NCBI GenBank assembly: GCA_964641665.1
Contig: CAZXKO010000070.1
Span: forward strand, 62,001-126,000
From: Gp1-AA133 sp964641665
Lineage (GTDB): Bacteria; Acidobacteriota; Terriglobia; Terriglobales; Acidobacteriaceae
DNA: 64,000 nucleotides
Direction of reading: 5' to 3'
Below the pieces are notes generated by a model, which was given only the letters and a program-made list of their open reading frames with translations, had not been told where the DNA came from and made no database searches. Within the stretch, counting starts at the first letter, position 1; each line of letters begins with the position of its first letter. Positions 26,853 through 33,906 of the stretch are shown one piece after another. The translations under genes and the position numbers were made by a program.

Positions 26853-27887
26853 CTACGCCGCCACTTCTTCGCGCTCCACTTCCCGCCGCGGCCTGTGCTC
26901 TTCCCTGTGTCCCGCGTTCACTAGCGCCACTCCCACCAGAATAATGACCATTGCAAGCACCGTGAACCACCCCAATGGTTCCGAAGCCAGCGCCCATCCC
27001 AGCAGCACCGCCACCACTGGGTTGACGTACGCGTAGGTCGCCACTCGAGACGGCGATGCCACCATGTGTAGCCAGGAGTAAGCCGTAAATGCGATGATCG
27101 ATCCGAACACGGTCAAGTACGCGAGCGCCAGCCACGACCGCGCCGTCACTGCCGCAAAGTGAAACTGTCCCGCTTCGCCAGTCACACTGGCCGCGAGCAG
27201 CAGAGACGTGCCGCCCGCCAGCATCTGCATCGCCGACGACAGCACCGGCGACGTCGGCATCTTCACATTGCGCATGTAGATCGTCCCCGCCGCCCAGGCA
27301 AAGGTTCCCGCGAGCACCGCGAACGCGCCCAGCAGGTTGAGCTCTCCGTTGTGCCGCCACGCGTCCGGACCGAACAGCACCGCGACGCCGATGAATCCCA
27401 ACACCAGCCCCGCGAGCGCGCGCCTGCTCAACCGGCGCTCCGTTCCCCACATACGCGCTAGCACCACGATCCACATCGGCAGCGTCGCCACTAGCAGCGC
27501 CGCGATCCCCGACGGCACGCGCTGCTCCGCCCACGCCAGGCTGCCGTGCCCGCCCAGGAAAAGCACCGCGCCGATCGCCGCCGGACGCACCCACTCCCGC
27601 CACCCCGGTGCCGGCGTGCCACGCCACCGCGCCCACGCGTACAGCAACGTCCCCGCCGTCACGTGGCGCAGGCCCATCATCAGCAGCGGCGGTATGGTTT
27701 CGATCGCGTAGCGAATCCCGAGGTACGTCGATCCCCAGATCAGATAGACGGCCGCAAATGCTGCGACCAGGCCTGCAGTCGACGACGCCGGAGCTGGAGC
27801 TGGTACCACGACCGGCCGGCCGCCGATGTTCTTGAGTTCCCCGCTGCAAAGCAGAATGCGAATTTTGACAGCCTGATCGTCAATCAT
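26853..27887 (-). CDS. EamA/DMT-family transporter
   Basis: A ten-helix inner-membrane protein built from two EamA repeats (AAFAAVYLIWGSTYLGIRYA in the first; AVLAGTFAWAAGTIYMRNVK in the second, with AYVNPVVAVLLGWALASEPL). The family exports amino acids or other small metabolites, and the substrate cannot be told here. An N-terminal tail of about 30 residues precedes the first helix, so a later start is possible. It is divergent from the CGNR regulator gene, with a shared 112-base region holding two operator-like palindromes and a minus-strand promoter, suggesting that the regulator controls this exporter. Confidence 0.87.
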   Translation of the reverse strand: MIDDQAVKIRILLCSGELKNIGGRPVVVPAPAPASSTAGLVAAFAAVYLIWGSTYLGIRYAIETIPPLLMMGLRHVTAGTLLYAWARWRGTPAPGWREWVRPAAIGAVLFLGGHGSLAWAEQRVPSGIAALLVATLPMWIVVLARMWGTERRLSRRALAGLVLGFIGVAVLFGPDAWRHNGELNLLGAFAVLAGTFAWAAGTIYMRNVKMPTSPVLSSAMQMLAGGTSLLLAASVTGEAGQFHFAAVTARSWLALAYLTVFGSIIAFTAYSWLHMVASPSRVATYAYVNPVVAVLLGWALASEPLGWFTVLAMVIILVGVALVNAGHREEHRPRREVEREEVAA

Positions 27888-27893
27888 GTTATT

Positions 27894-27976
27894 CTAACCA
27901 GTGAAGCTAGCCTTAACGGTTAGATAGCATCATAACTCGTATTGCTCTAACCGGTCAATATTATTTTGCTGGTTAG
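27894..27976. promoter_or_regulatory. Two matched operator palindromes CTAACC-N18-GGTTAG
   Basis: The first dyad is CTAACC 27894-27899 with GGTTAG 27918-27923. The second is CTAACC 27947-27952 with GGTTAG 27971-27976. Both have an 18-base spacer and they start 53 bases apart, about five helical turns. They fill the region between the divergent EamA and CGNR genes, so they are likely operators of the CGNR protein or another regulator. Confidence 0.75.
27929..27958 (-). promoter_or_regulatory. Sigma-70-like promoter toward the EamA gene
   Basis: On the minus strand TTGACC (27958-27953) is followed after 18 bases by TATGAT (27934-27929). The -35 abuts the CTAACC half-site at 27947-27952, and the start region falls in the half-site at 27918-27923. 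Binding at the operators would block it. Confidence 0.55.
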
Positions 27977-27999
27977 ACAAAACACTAACAATTGTTTCG

Positions 28000-28620
28000 A
28001 TGACACAGCCCTCACCAGGACGCGAATTCGATCTGAGCGGCGGAAATCTGGCGCTCGATTTCGTCAACACCGTCAGCTCTCGTCCCACAGCCGAGCGCCT
28101 CGACCGCCTCTCCGACTATCCACACCTGGTGGTTTTCGGCGAGGAGACCGGGGTTCTTCGCCGGCCTCTCTCCGACAGCCTGTACCGGATTGCAGGAGAA
28201 GTTCCGGGTCATGGTGAGACCGCGCTACAACAGGCGGTGCGACTGCGCGAGGCGTTGTTCGATATCTTTTCGGCGGTCGCTGAACACCGCGCCATTCCTA
28301 GCAACGCGCTCGCTCTGCTGAACTTCGCCGTGCAGGAAAGCGCTGCGCATTCGCGCATCGTGCACACGAATCAGCGCTTCGTTGTCGAGTGGGTCGGGAT
28401 GGACAGCTATCTCGACTCTCTGCTCTGGCCCATCGCACGCGCCGCTGCCGACCTGCTGACCTCCCACGAACTTGCCAATCTGCGCATCTGCGCCTCCGAT
28501 GATTGCGCGTGGCTCTTCCTTGACCAGACCAAGAACCACCGCCGCCGCTGGTGCGACATGAGAACTTGCGGCAACCGCGTGAAGGCGCGCCGTCATTACG
28601 AGCGCATGAAGGGAGCCTGA
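28000..28620 (+). CDS. CGNR zinc-finger/ABATE-domain regulator
   Basis: A 206-residue protein. Its N-terminal ABATE-type domain (GGNLALDFVNTVSSRPTAER, LREALFDIFSAVAEH) is followed by the CGNR zinc finger (RICASDDCAWLFLDQTKNHR, then RWCDMRTCGNRVKARRHYER). Four Cys would bind zinc, and the basic end probably contacts DNA. Such proteins are thought to be stress-responsive transcription factors; the ligand is unknown. The divergent EamA exporter gene and the two palindromes between the genes suggest it regulates both itself and the exporter. Confidence 0.87.
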   Translation: MTQPSPGREFDLSGGNLALDFVNTVSSRPTAERLDRLSDYPHLVVFGEETGVLRRPLSDSLYRIAGEVPGHGETALQQAVRLREALFDIFSAVAEHRAIPSNALALLNFAVQESAAHSRIVHTNQRFVVEWVGMDSYLDSLLWPIARAAADLLTSHELANLRICASDDCAWLFLDQTKNHRRRWCDMRTCGNRVKARRHYERMKGA

Positions 28621-28706
28621 AAGATAACCGGCGGTCTGTTCGGTGGTTCGCTTCTTATTGTCTTGATTTCGATCCAAAGGACAGAGGGTTGAACAGGGGG
28701 TGCCGA

Positions 28707-30107
28707 TTATTCGGGAACCTGCTCCTTCTTCAGGCGTCGCATGAGCGAAGTGGGGTGGATGCCGAGGATCCGCGAGGCTTGGGTTTTGTTGTTGCCGGTG
28801 GCGGCGAGAACCTCCTGAATATATTCGTCTTCGAGTTCGCGCAGGCTCAGCAACTGGCGGCCGGTTGGGGAGACGTCGAGGTCGGAGGAGAAGTCGGCGG
28901 CTTTCTGCTCGTCCCGGCGAATGGAGCGGATGTGGTCGCGGATTTCCTCGGGGAGAGCGTTGGCATCGATATCGCCTTCGGGGGCGAGGATCATGGTGCG
29001 CTCGATGACGTTCTTCAGTTCGCGGATGTTGCCGGGCCAGGGGTAGTTCTGCAAGAGTTCGGCCGCCCCAGGGGTGAAGCCCGTGAACTCTTTCCGCAGC
29101 TCCCGGTTGAAATGCTGCACCAGTTCGAGCGCGAGGGGCACGATGTCTTCCTTTCGCTCGCGCAACGGCGGGATAAAGAGTGGGACGACGTTCAGGCGAT
29201 AGTAGAGGTCTTCGCGGAACTGGCCTCGGGCGACTGCTTCTTTCAGATCGGAATTGGTCGCAGCGATGAGGCGGACATTGATCTTGATGGGACGAGTTCC
29301 GCCGAGCCGGCTGAAAGTACCGTCCTCAAGCACCCGCAACAGCTTGGCCTGCACGCTGGGCGACATGGTGGCGACCTCGTCGAGGAACAGCGTACCGCCA
29401 TGGGCGCGTTCGAGCAGACCTTCCTTGCGGCGGCGGGCGTCGGTAAAGGCGCCGGGCTCGAAGCCGAACAGTTCGCTTTCGAGCAGCGTATCGGGGAGCG
29501 CGGCGCAATTGAGTTCGAGCAGCTGCATGTCCGCGCGCGGGCTGGCGTAGTGCATGGCCTTGGCCAGAACACTCTTGCCGGTGCCGCTTTCTCCCTGAAT
29601 CATGACCGTTGTGTGATCCGATTCGGCAGCCTTGTGCGCCACCTCGAGCATGCGGCGGGTGGCGTCATTGAGGGTGACGACCTTGCCGAAATCGTAGCGG
29701 CCGCGAGCCTGCTCGACGTCGTCGCGCACGCGGATGCGCAACGCGAGCATCTCGCTGGCGCGGTGCAGAGTGGAGATCATGTCGGCGAGGTGAAACGGTT
29801 TGATCAGGTAGTCGTAGGCCCCGAGTTTCATGGCTTCGACGGCGCGGTCCACCATGTGGTAGGCGCTCATCATCAGGATGATGGCGGCGGGGTTCGCCTG
29901 TTTCATGCGGCGCAGGACTTCTACGCCGTCAATGCCCGGAAGCACGATGTCGAGCAGAGTGAGATCGGGTATTTCCTCGGTGAAGACCTTGAGGGCGTCC
30001 TCGCCGGAAGCGGCGGTGAAGACTTCGAAGCCTTCCTCCCGCAAGCCACGAGACACGGTGCGGAGCGTCAGATCTTCGTCGTCGACTACTAGGACGGAAT
30101 AGGACAT
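28707..30107 (-). CDS. NtrC-family sigma-54-dependent response regulator
   Basis: A 466-residue regulator. The receiver domain (residues 1-120) has the phospho-acceptor D53 in LLDIVLPGIDG. The AAA+ domain has Walker A GESGTGKS (172-179) and Walker B GGTLFLDEV (237-245). The C-terminal Fis-type helix-turn-helix is NNKTQASRILGIHPTSLMRR. The sigma-54-contact loop reads GAFTDA (219-224) instead of GAFTGA, a variant also known in other members. The sensor kinase gene lies just upstream on the same strand, separated by 74 bases with a palindromic period-7 repeat. Confidence 0.93.
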   Translation of the reverse strand: MSYSVLVVDDEDLTLRTVSRGLREEGFEVFTAASGEDALKVFTEEIPDLTLLDIVLPGIDGVEVLRRMKQANPAAIILMMSAYHMVDRAVEAMKLGAYDYLIKPFHLADMISTLHRASEMLALRIRVRDDVEQARGRYDFGKVVTLNDATRRMLEVAHKAAESDHTTVMIQGESGTGKSVLAKAMHYASPRADMQLLELNCAALPDTLLESELFGFEPGAFTDARRRKEGLLERAHGGTLFLDEVATMSPSVQAKLLRVLEDGTFSRLGGTRPIKINVRLIAATNSDLKEAVARGQFREDLYYRLNVVPLFIPPLRERKEDIVPLALELVQHFNRELRKEFTGFTPGAAELLQNYPWPGNIRELKNVIERTMILAPEGDIDANALPEEIRDHIRSIRRDEQKAADFSSDLDVSPTGRQLLSLRELEDEYIQEVLAATGNNKTQASRILGIHPTSLMRRLKKEQVPE

Positions 30108-30128
30108 AGGGAACCGGATGTTAGCTAT

Positions 30129-30170
30129 TAGGTGTCAGGTTTCGGGTGTCCTGGGACCTGACACCTGAGA
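30129..30170. repeat. Period-7 repeat folding into an 11-bp hairpin
   Basis: Units such as TAGGTGT (30129), CAGGTTT and CGGGTGT change to their complements CCTGACA (30157) and CCTGAGA (30164). AGGTGTCAGGT (30130-30140) pairs perfectly with 30156-30166 around a 15-base loop. It lies between the sensor kinase and response regulator genes. Confidence 0.75.
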
Positions 30171-30181
30171 CCTCGCTTTTC

Positions 30182-31237
30182 TCACACAACAATTTCCGAC
30201 TCCTCCTTCTGATTTTCATTCGCTTCTTCCTGCCGAACGGGCAACGTCAGAGTGACCGTGGTGCCGTGGTCTACGACGCTATCGACGCGAATCTCGCCGT
30301 TGTGGCTGCGCACGTAGGCCTGGCAGATGCTCAAGCCGAGGCCGGTGCCGCGGCCACGCTTGGTGGTGAAAAACGGTTCAAACACGTGCGCCAAGATGTC
30401 GGGAGGAATGCCGCAACCGGTGTCCGTAACGCGCACTTCAATCATGTCAACGTAAGTTAGCTTGCTGGCCGAGAGGGTGATGGAGCCGCCTTCTTGCGTG
30501 GCCTCGGCTGCATTCAGCAACAGGTTCATCAGGACCTGGGAAAGCTGGTTGGCGTCAGCGCGAATGTGCGGGAGGTCGGTCGGAACTTCGTTTCGGAGTT
30601 GCTTGCTGCGGAGCATGGGCTGATGCTCGATGAAGGCCACCGTGTCGGCGGCCAAGCGGTACAAGCTGATCTTGCTTAACACCAGCGGGCCAGGACGTGC
30701 GTAATTCACCAGGCCCCGCAGCGTGGACGAGATGCGCTTGGCGCCTGCGATGCACTGCTCCACCTCCATGCCTTGCTCGGGATCGGCGGTGGCTTTGAGC
30801 TCGAGTTCGAGGTGCGACAGCATTCCGAGCAGCGGGTTGTTAATCTCGTGCGCCGCGCCGAGGGCAAGCTGGGCGAGAGCCGCATATTTCTCGTATTCGG
30901 CCAGCTGCGATTGAAACTGGACTTTGTCTTTGTTTAACTCACGTTCTTCGTAGAGGCGGCGGAAGATTTCTTTTTGGGCGAGGTCACGTTCGCTCTCGCG
31001 TTGCTGGACGAGCCGGCGTGCCTGCTCGAGTTCGGCCTTAAGTCTTGCGACGTCTCGGCTATGCAGCTGCCCGATCACGAACACAACGCCAGCGGCCGCG
31101 ACGGCCAGCGGGAGTGCATACACGGCCAACGTAGCCTCCCAGTGAGGCGCTACGAAGTCCATAGGGAACAACAGGATGCAGGCGGCCGGCAACACAACGT
31201 GCGAATGCGACCGGGCGCTCCAACGAGGCCTATTCAT
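30182..31237 (-). CDS. Sensor histidine kinase, NtrB-like
   Basis: A 351-residue kinase. Two N-terminal membrane helices (VVLPAACILLFPMDFV and LAVYALPLAVAAAGVVFVIG) are followed by a coiled coil (about residues 60-115). The dimerisation/His region is LALGAAHEINNPLLGMLSHL, and the ATPase domain has LMNLLLNAAEATQEGG, VTDTGCGIPPD and KRGRGTGLGLSI. No periplasmic sensor domain is evident, so the signal is probably membrane or cytoplasmic. It should phosphorylate the NtrC-type regulator encoded immediately downstream. Confidence 0.92.
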   Translation of the reverse strand: MNRPRWSARSHSHVVLPAACILLFPMDFVAPHWEATLAVYALPLAVAAAGVVFVIGQLHSRDVARLKAELEQARRLVQQRESERDLAQKEIFRRLYEERELNKDKVQFQSQLAEYEKYAALAQLALGAAHEINNPLLGMLSHLELELKATADPEQGMEVEQCIAGAKRISSTLRGLVNYARPGPLVLSKISLYRLAADTVAFIEHQPMLRSKQLRNEVPTDLPHIRADANQLSQVLMNLLLNAAEATQEGGSITLSASKLTYVDMIEVRVTDTGCGIPPDILAHVFEPFFTTKRGRGTGLGLSICQAYVRSHNGEIRVDSVVDHGTTVTLTLPVRQEEANENQKEESEIVV

Positions 31238-31293
31238 CCATCCCTAACGATGCAGGGGGGTGTCTCAGAAAGCTGTGATGGGCGTCACGGGAG

Positions 31294-31335
31294 CGGGTGT
31301 CGGATGTCGGGTTTCAGGTGTTAGGCCTTGGGTGC
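31294..31335. repeat. Period-7 degenerate tandem repeat, six units
   Basis: Six units in phase include CGGGTGT (31294), CGGATGT (31301), CAGGTGT (31315) and TGGGTGC (31329). The array lies between the sensor kinase and phoU genes, upstream of the kinase start. Confidence 0.7.
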
Positions 31336-31421
31336 GCCGTGGGAATTGGTGCTGGCCCGATGCGAGCCGCTGGACCCTCGGATTTGGAGACCTCGGATCA
31401 CCAATCTAACCCGAAATTTCT

Positions 31422-31463
31422 GAGACCTGACACCTAAGACCTAAAACCCAAGACCTGAGACCC
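31422..31463. repeat. Period-7 degenerate tandem repeat, six units, inverted
   Basis: Six units in phase include GAGACCT (31422), GACACCT (31429), AAGACCT (31436 and 31450) and GAGACCC (31457). They are the reverse complement of the type at 31294-31335 and face it across about 86 bases. The array ends 5 bases before the phoU stop codon. Confidence 0.75.
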
Positions 31464-31468
31464 GGTTG

Positions 31469-32203
31469 TCAAGGCCTGGGTTTCTCATCGTCGCGGGTCC
31501 GCAGCCAGTCGATGAACATCTGCTCGATGGGTTTGTCGTAGGCCATCAGAACGTGTCGCACGGTGTGGCCGCTGACGAAGTGGCAGACTTCCTCGGCAAG
31601 GTTCTTGGCGTGGTCGCCGGCACGCTCGAGCGATTGTGTCATGAAGATGACCTGCAGGCTGCCCTGGCGCGCGATGTTCTCCGGGTTCTCGATGTGTCGG
31701 AGAAAAACCAGGTTGCGCAAGCGGTCCATTTCGGCGTCGGCGCGGAGCACGTCAATGGCTTTTTTCACGTTTCGGGTGGAAAACGAATCCCCCACGTCGG
31801 TGAGCATTTTTTCGAGAACAGTGGCCATCTGGATGAGGTCGCGGACATCCTGCGGATCGAGCCGCCCGCCGGCCGCCTGGGCGCTGTTCGCGAAGCTGAG
31901 CAACAGGTCGCCGATACGCTCGAGGCCGATCATGAACTTCATACAAGCCAGGAGTTCGCGAGCCTCGGGCGCGCTGACTTGGGTGATGGCGTTGGTGACG
32001 CCATCGTCGATTTCCATGTCAAGCCGGTCCAGTTCTTTTTCGCGCTGGCGCAACGAGTTCAGCATGGCGGGGGAGCCAGTGGCAATGCCTTCGGCCGCAG
32101 CTCCAGCAGCCTCTTTTGCCACCTGGCACGCTTCCACCGTAAGCCGCACCAGGTGGCCATATGCCGGTTCGGGCGGCGGGCTCTTGACGGTGGCGGTACT
32201 CAT
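31469..32203 (-). CDS. phoU: PhoU-like phosphate-signalling protein
   Basis: A 244-residue all-helical protein with two PhoU three-helix repeats (LRQREKELDRLDMEIDDGVT, ELLACMKFMIGLERIGDLLL; then DAEMDRLRNLVFLRHIENPE, IFMTQSLERAGDHAKNLAEE). The ERIGD and ERAGDHAKN motifs are diagnostic. PhoU links the Pst transporter with the PhoR kinase and keeps the Pho regulon off when phosphate is plentiful. The ATG at 32203 has GGAGG before it; the 46 extra residues of a longer frame have no family character. phoR and phoB lie 1.7 kb away on the same strand, but no pst genes lie between. Confidence 0.9.
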   Translation of the reverse strand: MSTATVKSPPPEPAYGHLVRLTVEACQVAKEAAGAAAEGIATGSPAMLNSLRQREKELDRLDMEIDDGVTNAITQVSAPEARELLACMKFMIGLERIGDLLLSFANSAQAAGGRLDPQDVRDLIQMATVLEKMLTDVGDSFSTRNVKKAIDVLRADAEMDRLRNLVFLRHIENPENIARQGSLQVIFMTQSLERAGDHAKNLAEEVCHFVSGHTVRHVLMAYDKPIEQMFIDWLRTRDDEKPRP

Positions 32204-32532
32204 GCGCGGTTTCCTCCGGGGCGGTGCGGCCTTGGGCCGGGCTCCATCATGTTCCTTGCGCCGATTATATAGATTGATGTCCAAGCTCGAAGGATAGGTT
32301 GTTTTTGCGGGGCTTTGGTTAAAACGACGTGAATTCTGCAACGGGAATGAGGCAGTAGGAGCCGTCGCAGGGCCGGGCGGATATCCGCCACGGAGTAAGC
32401 AGGGATCCCAAGTTAGTTTCAGATGTCAGCGCGAACTCGGGACATTGGCGCCCGGCATGATCGTTACACATGACCCGAGCCATTAGAACCAAATACCCAC
32501 CTCGCGCATCTGATCCGGGGGAGGGAACCGCC
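32204..32532. other. Non-coding interval of about 330 bases
   Basis: No gene was recognised. The interval separates the divergent phoU and monooxygenase genes and should hold their promoters. No convincing Pho box was seen. Confidence 0.5.
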
Positions 32533-32826
32533 ATGAATAGAGTTTCCATTTGGGCCCAGCTGGAAGCCAAACCGGGCAAAGAAAAAGAAGTCGAAGAGTT
32601 CCTGAAGTCGGCCCAACCGCTCGCCGAGCGTGAGCGCGAGACGATTAGCTGGTACGCCATCAAGATGGGTCCGGGCAAGTATGGCATTTTTGATACGTTT
32701 GCCGACGATCACGGTCGCAACGCCCATTTGAATGGAGAAATCGCCAAGGCCCTCTTTGCGAAAGCGGACGATCTGTTCGCCAAGCCGCCGGAGATTTCCA
32801 AGCCCGAGGTTCTTGCCGCCAAGTAG
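32533..32826 (+). CDS. Antibiotic biosynthesis monooxygenase (ABM) domain protein
   Basis: A 97-residue protein of the dimeric alpha-beta barrel ABM family (VSIWAQLEAKPGKEKEVEEF, ERETISWYAIKMGPGKYGIF, DTFADDHGRNAHL). Members oxidise aromatic compounds or haem without a cofactor; some have no known substrate. GGGGGAGGG stands before the ATG at 32533. It stands alone in the stretch between phoU and phoR. Confidence 0.8.
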   Translation: MNRVSIWAQLEAKPGKEKEVEEFLKSAQPLAERERETISWYAIKMGPGKYGIFDTFADDHGRNAHLNGEIAKALFAKADDLFAKPPEISKPEVLAAK

Positions 32827-32941
32827 TGAGATCAATCGCCTTCGAGAAGAGTTGAGGGACGTGCGGGGCGTCTGTGCGCCTGACTGGTCTCTGGCTGCCA
32901 CCTACACAAACACAAGCACCGGCCCGTGGTGCAACTCGCCG

Positions 32942-32992
32942 GGTGCCCCAGGTTCGCGTCCGTTTTTTTGACGCTAACCTGGGCTCGGCACC
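32942..32992. repeat. Long imperfect hairpin, dispersed-repeat type
   Basis: CCCAGGTTCGCGTC (32947-32960) pairs at 13 of 14 positions with 32970-32983 around a loop with seven T. An outer GGTGCC/GGCACC pair (32942-32947 and 32987-32992) lengthens the arms. Palindromes beginning GGTGCCCCAGGTT are familiar as intergenic repeats in acidobacterial genomes. The T run is in the loop, so it is not a normal terminator. Confidence 0.6.
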
Positions 32993-33099
32993 ATGTCGCC
33001 CAGACGCCGAACACCAGCTCGTCACCCGCGGTTCCTCACGTTTGCGCGGGAGTGGTGTAGACTTCCCGTCATTTCGGTCGCACACGAAGGAAGTGCTGA

Positions 33100-33711
33100 A
33101 TGGAAACCAAAACGAGGAACGATGGCATCACGCGACGGGGATTCTTTCAGCTCGGCTCGGCGGCGCTTGCCAAGGCGGGAGTTATCGCGAGCAGCGATTC
33201 TGCAAAGTCGGCATTCGGCACTGCACAGGCGCGGGACCAAAACAAAGCCGCCTTCGCATCAATGCCCGGCAAAGTCGCGCTGGAAGAGCACTTTGCCCTC
33301 GCGGAGACGATTGAGTCCAGCACCGCGGCAACCTACTCTGCCGAATTTCGGAAGCAGATCCTCGAAATGGGCAGTGGACGCATCGCCGAGATGGATCGCG
33401 GTGGCGTAGAGCTCTGTATCCTCTCCCTCGTCAGTCCTGGAATTCAATCTGTCCCGAACCCCACGCCAGCGATCGCCCTGGCGCGGCGTGCGAACGACTA
33501 TCTGGCCGAGAACATCGCAAAGAATCCCAAACGCTTGAAGGGATTCGCGGCCTTGCCGTTGCAGGATCCTCAGGCCGCCGCCGAAGAATTGACCCGGTGC
33601 GTCAAGGAGCTGGGTTCTTGCGGGGCGCTGGCGAATGGATTTTCGCAGGTCATCCGTCGGGTGGTCACGAAGAAGCTGTGGCTGTACCTCAGTCCACTTT
33701 CGCCCGTTTAA
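33100..33711 (+). pseudogene. Amidohydrolase (ACMSD-like), 3'-truncated
   Basis: The first 184 residues are the N-terminal half of an amidohydrolase-2 family protein with a twin-arginine-like leader (TRRGFFQLGSAALAKAGV). Family segments are KVALEEHFALAETIE, GRIAEMDRGGVELCILSL, RLKGFAALPLQDPQAAAEEL and GALANGFSQV. Homology stops at about 33652, followed by 19 unrelated codons. Complete members have about 330-380 residues, so the second metal-binding half is missing. The sequence after the break reads on the minus strand as another truncated gene, which points to a deletion junction. The remnant is probably not functional. Confidence 0.7.
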
Positions 33712-33888
33712 TGCGTGATAAAGGTCCTTATCCTCGTCCAGTTCAGGATCATCCAACTCACCGTCGTGGAGCGTGACCTTCCCCTTGTACGGCTCCGCAG
33801 GGAACGAGCGTCGAATGGAGTCACGCAGGGCGGCTAATCGCTCGTCCTGACTTTGTACCTCGGCTTCTCCATTCTCGTGAATAGCCAT
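33658..33888 (-). pseudogene. DUF6714-like protein fragment
   Basis: The first 77 residues from ATG at 33888 (MAIHENGEAEVQSQDERL, IRRSFPAEPYKGKVTLHDGE, LYHALNGRKWTEVQPQLLRD) look like the N-terminal part of a small DUF6714-type protein. The reading frame then runs on into the antisense of the truncated amidohydrolase. The end of this homology coincides with the end of that one, so the two fragments were joined tail to tail by a deletion. The family call is tentative. Confidence 0.45.
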
Positions 33889-33906
33889 ATCGCCCACTCG
33901 CTACTG

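Noticed and set aside
28551..30092. Plus-strand open frame of 513 codons opposite the NtrC-type regulator
   Set aside because: It is the antisense of a gene with complete receiver, AAA+ and HTH domains; the plus-strand translation has no domain and is rich in residues expected from antisense of GC-rich code.
32947..32983. Hairpin plus T run as a rho-independent terminator
   Set aside because: The T run is in the loop, not after the stem, so it does not have terminator geometry.
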